From Physcomitrium patens (taxonomy: Eukaryota; Streptophyta; Bryopsida; Funariales; Funariaceae): DNA of 64,000 bases. Where the stretch lies: NCBI RefSeq assembly GCF_000002425.4, contig NC_037272.1, positions 13,280,174-13,344,173 on the forward strand. Reading direction: 5' to 3'. Position 1 is the first letter of the stretch, and every line of letters starts with the position of its first letter. Shown piece by piece: positions 61,158-64,000 of this stretch. The position numbers and the translations under genes were made by a program. The notes under the pieces were generated by a model. The model did no database searches, was not told the DNA's origin, and worked only from the letters and a program-made list of their open reading frames with translations.

Positions 61158-63310
61158 AGTGTACGAAATGTGAAAGAGCACAAAGAGAAGCTGAAATAAT
61201 TATTAGTGCTAAAGCCATATATAATCTAAGGAAGATAAATGTTTTGTGTCCTCACTATAATGCATTGCATTGGTTTGATGAATATTTAGTCCAATTTCTG
61301 AAGGAATCACCATTATTTGGATAATATTGTCGTCAAAGGGAAAAAAAAAAAAAAAAAAAAAAAAAATCTACCATCTCTATATTCTCTTCATTTGCTTTTG
61401 AGACGCTTATTTATAAATTAAGATACAAGAGTAAGGAATTTCCAAGAAAATACCTATCATTACAGTATTGTACATGAGTTTACATCCTTAGGTGCAAATA
61501 TTATTTGACCTATATTTCAAGGAAATACTCCAAATAATTTTAGAATAAATAGAGAGTTATAACATTTTATGGAAGTATTTTTTCTAGAAGAAGGTATTGA
61601 TCCAACTTATGTACAATTCTATATCCATAATGCATCATTTATACTAAATAGAAGACAAAGACATAATTGTGAATTATTAAAGAAAATTGTATAGGAAATT
61701 GGAGAAGTTTTGAGAGAGAATAATTTGTTTATTTGATTATATAGACGAGCATATGAAATACAAGCTCAAGCATAATATGAAGAAGTAGTAGAAGTAAATA
61801 TTGCTATTTCTTTGGACTTCATAAATAAAGAGATAGATGCTGATATTACTTTTGATAAAGTTGCTATTATATTGCCTAGAGATGGATTGGAGCCTAATAC
61901 ACTTCATGATATTATTATTCATTTATGTATTAATAGACTATTAGAAAGGATTCATGAGGCTCATTTTGCTTAATTATCTCTTTATAACATATATATATTT
62001 TTTTTCACATGGAATTCTTGAATAACATCTTAGCTTAAGGGTGAAAAATGTAATGATGGATATTATTAAAAAAAAAAAAAAGGTCTTGGACAAGAGGATT
62101 GGAGAGGCAACAACCTTATATAAATGAGTTATTTATTTATTGACTTTTTATTAATGACTACCAAGTATTTGACAATTTTATGTGGAAGAAAGCTTTTGCA
62201 AGAATTTATGGTTGATACATAAGCAAAAATTAAATAATCATATTTGTGATATCTACATTATAATCAAAAACATCTACATGTTGATTTGTACTAAAGATTG
62301 ATAGATACTATTGTAATTCATTAAAATATTAGACCTAAAGAAGGAAGATATAAAATAAATAATTTATAACATAAGATCTTACTTCCATCATCACATATTG
62401 AAAATATAAGATATGTGATGGAAATATTTTAAGATTCTGTAGAAATTACAAGGTTTTATCAGTATCTTGATATATTTATGATAATGATAGCAAATCCAAG
62501 ATGGTCCAAAATCCATAATGAATTGCTTCAAGGATAATAAAGAAGTAACTAGTTAGATTTAATTGCTCATATATTTGAGTTCAAAAAATATGTAATTATG
62601 GAAGATATAAAGAAAAAAATTATCTTTGATCATGTTCTCGTATATATTTATATCGTTGAGTTTCAAAAGAAAGATCTACTTCATATATATATTTTGATTT
62701 TTTTGAATAAAGAAAACAAGATTAGATGTATTGAAGATATAGATCATATGTTTTCTAAAGACAATAATTGAAAGCTATTTAAAGTTATTCTATAATGCAT
62801 GATATATGATCTATAGACAATATAAAATCCTTGAGTGCATTGTATTGAAGTTTATCATTATATAAAGAGGTATCTAGAGATGTTTGCAAAAGAAATAAGA
62901 ATGGATGTCAATAGTTATCATCAATAATGACAAAGAAATGATAAAAGAACATTTGAAGTTCAAAAAATAGTTGTTAATAATAAGAATATTATTCTATTTT
63001 ATCTAAAAATATCTTAAAGTATATTTTTTATATAAATATTGAAGTATGTGTATTTATTTGTATCATCAAATATATCCACAAATATATCTATAAAAGCCAT
63101 AATCACATTACAATGTAATTTAAAAATCAACAAGATGAGATCAAACAATATTTGGATGCAAGATATATTAAAACTTTAGAGGCTGTTTAAAAACTTTTTA
63201 GCATGTGGATTTATGAAGAAATGCCAAATGTTGTTTGTTTGGCCATTAATCTTTTAAGAATGCATTAAGTGGTATATGATCCAAATGACAAGATAGGTAC
63301 AATTTTAGAA
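61158..63310 (+). pseudogene. Helitron Rep (HUH endonuclease) part, degraded
   Basis: Recognisable in order: KCTKCERAQREAEI (61158-) and CPHYNALHWFDE (61247-61284), the Cys-rich start of Rep; a segment with DPTYVQFYIHNASFILNRRQ (about 61600-61660); FDKVAIILPRDGLEPNTLHD (about 61850-61910); FYQYLDIF...ANPRWSKIHNELLQG (about 62450-62540); the HUH region VEFQKKDLLHIYILIF (62655-62699), where the expected His-x-His now reads His-Ile-Tyr; the two-tyrosine motif IIKYIHKYIYKSHNH (63062-63106), both Tyr kept; and DEIKQYLDARYIKTLEAV (63135-63188). Rep nicks and joins single strands in rolling-circle transposition. The text is spread over several frames with in-frame stops, so it cannot make a product. 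Confidence 0.85.
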
Positions 63311-63416
63311 TGTACTAAAAGATAAAAGAAAGTATTAATTTTAATTTTTGAGATGTGTACAACAATGGAAGTAGCAAGATAATATATATACTTTTGTTAC
63401 ATTATAAATTGCCACA

Positions 63417-63734
63417 TTGATACTTGAGAGAAGAAGGATTGTCCATTCTTCATTCAAGATTCTATTAGATTACAACAAAGACTCTTTTTATTCAATTACT
63501 AAGAATTTTAGCCATATTGAGTTTATTTGTCAAACTTTGTTTATTCTTTGGAATGAATTTTTGATGAAATATAATTACTATCTTAAGATAATTGATCATT
63601 CATTTAGAAATATTTGAAATATTCAGTGCTCCTTTGAATGAGCTATAATAGTCTTTGATGGAGATTTTTGCCAAATATTGCCAATGATTGTGAAAAGAAA
63701 TCAAGAAGAAATTACAGTAGTATCTTTTTGACAT
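63417..63734 (+). pseudogene. Helitron PIF1-like helicase part, degraded
   Basis: IVHSSFKILLD (about 63435-63470) matches the helicase motif usually written TAHSRFKIP. LFILWNEFLMKY (63533-63570) matches the Walker B motif LIIWDEAPM, with the acidic pair now Asn-Glu. FDGDFCQILPM (63653-63690) matches GGDFRQILP. The Walker A part and everything between it and the Rep domain are missing. The reading stops where a family C LTR begins at 63735. Confidence 0.85.
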
Positions 63735-64000
63735 TGTTGTATTATATAAAGTCTTGCTTGAAAATACATTGGATACTTGGTTGTGGAAGGTAGAAAGAAA
63801 ATTAAAACAATAAGATCTTAACAACTCTAATAGAATCTTAAATAAACTCTAATTAAACCTTAATAATGCTAATCAAGCTTTAATCAAATTCAAAAGAAAT
63901 CTTAAAGAAATTACAAAAGAAAAATAAAGAAATCCTAAAAAAATATTAGAGAAATCTTAAATAAATCTTAAATAAATCTTAACCAAGTCCTATTTTAATC
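63735..64000 (+). repeat. Family C LTR, start (runs off window)
   Basis: TGTTGTATTATATAAAG, then TCTTGCTTGAAAATACATTGG, an AGAAGGTAGAAAG-type motif and AAATCTTAA repeats, as in other family C copies. Inserted in the Helitron helicase; the five bases before it are GACAT, the expected duplication on the far side. Confidence 0.6.

Larger units (their letters stand above)
61150..63734 (+). mobile_element. Decayed Helitron (rolling-circle DNA transposon)
   Basis: Plus-strand remnant of the Rep/helicase protein of an autonomous Helitron. It begins with the N-terminal zinc-finger-like segment and ends in the helicase at a family C LTR. Many stops and frameshifts, an A-rich expansion at 61341-61366, and a deletion between the Rep C-terminal part and the helicase show it is long dead. 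The 3' CTRR end and its hairpin are not visible because the helicase is cut at 63734. Confidence 0.85.

Overview
This window looks like nuclear DNA of a land plant. It is AT-rich and crowded with LTR retrotransposons, and it holds one intron-bearing plant-type beta-1,3-glucanase gene and a Helitron relic. Most Ty3 elements are chromodomain-bearing (chromovirus) types whose integrase and chromodomain resemble the fungal/Tcn1-like branch. As I recall, that branch is best known among plants from mosses and lycophytes, so I lean to a non-seed plant. That placement is inference.

Layout. 1-4431: 5' part of an old minus-strand Ty3 element (family B, subtype B1) with its 5' LTR. 4432-6200: fragment of a B2 element. 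7021-12550: the only clear host-gene island, with a GH17 glucanase (two exons, minus strand, 8090-9674). 14492-30899: one old B2 element, with LTRs at both ends, that took up at least three later insertions. These are a younger, nearly whole 6.3 kb family A element (E1, 15688-21950, target duplication CCATG), a family C element (from 23571) and a solo family C LTR (27710-29036, duplication CACGA). 30900-32345: an inverted B1 LTR piece and a pol piece. 35778-47368: a pair of inverted repeats enclosing a broken Ty1/copia element, whose 3' LTR was hit by a second family A element (E2, 36488-42730, duplication AGTAG). 47369-48060: an unassigned GC-richer island. 49748-55340: a B2 element with both LTRs. 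57930-59700: a family C LTR. 61150-63734: a decayed plus-strand Helitron (Rep and helicase remnants), cut at its right end by another family C LTR that runs off the window.

Most notable points. (1) In families A and B the bases just inside the 5' LTR are complementary to the predicted first 11-12 bases of the element's own RNA, 24-25 bases downstream of the TATA box. The pairing is kept although the two families use different sequences. This is the layout of Tf1-type self-primed reverse transcription. (2) Family A LTRs carry runs of perfect heat-shock-element pentamers upstream of the TATA box. (3) Both family A elements keep a 354-base reading frame of identical length between the chromodomain and the polypurine tract.

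All positions were read by eye. Element edges marked approximate are uncertain by tens of bases or more. Retroelement coding parts are given as domain spans only.
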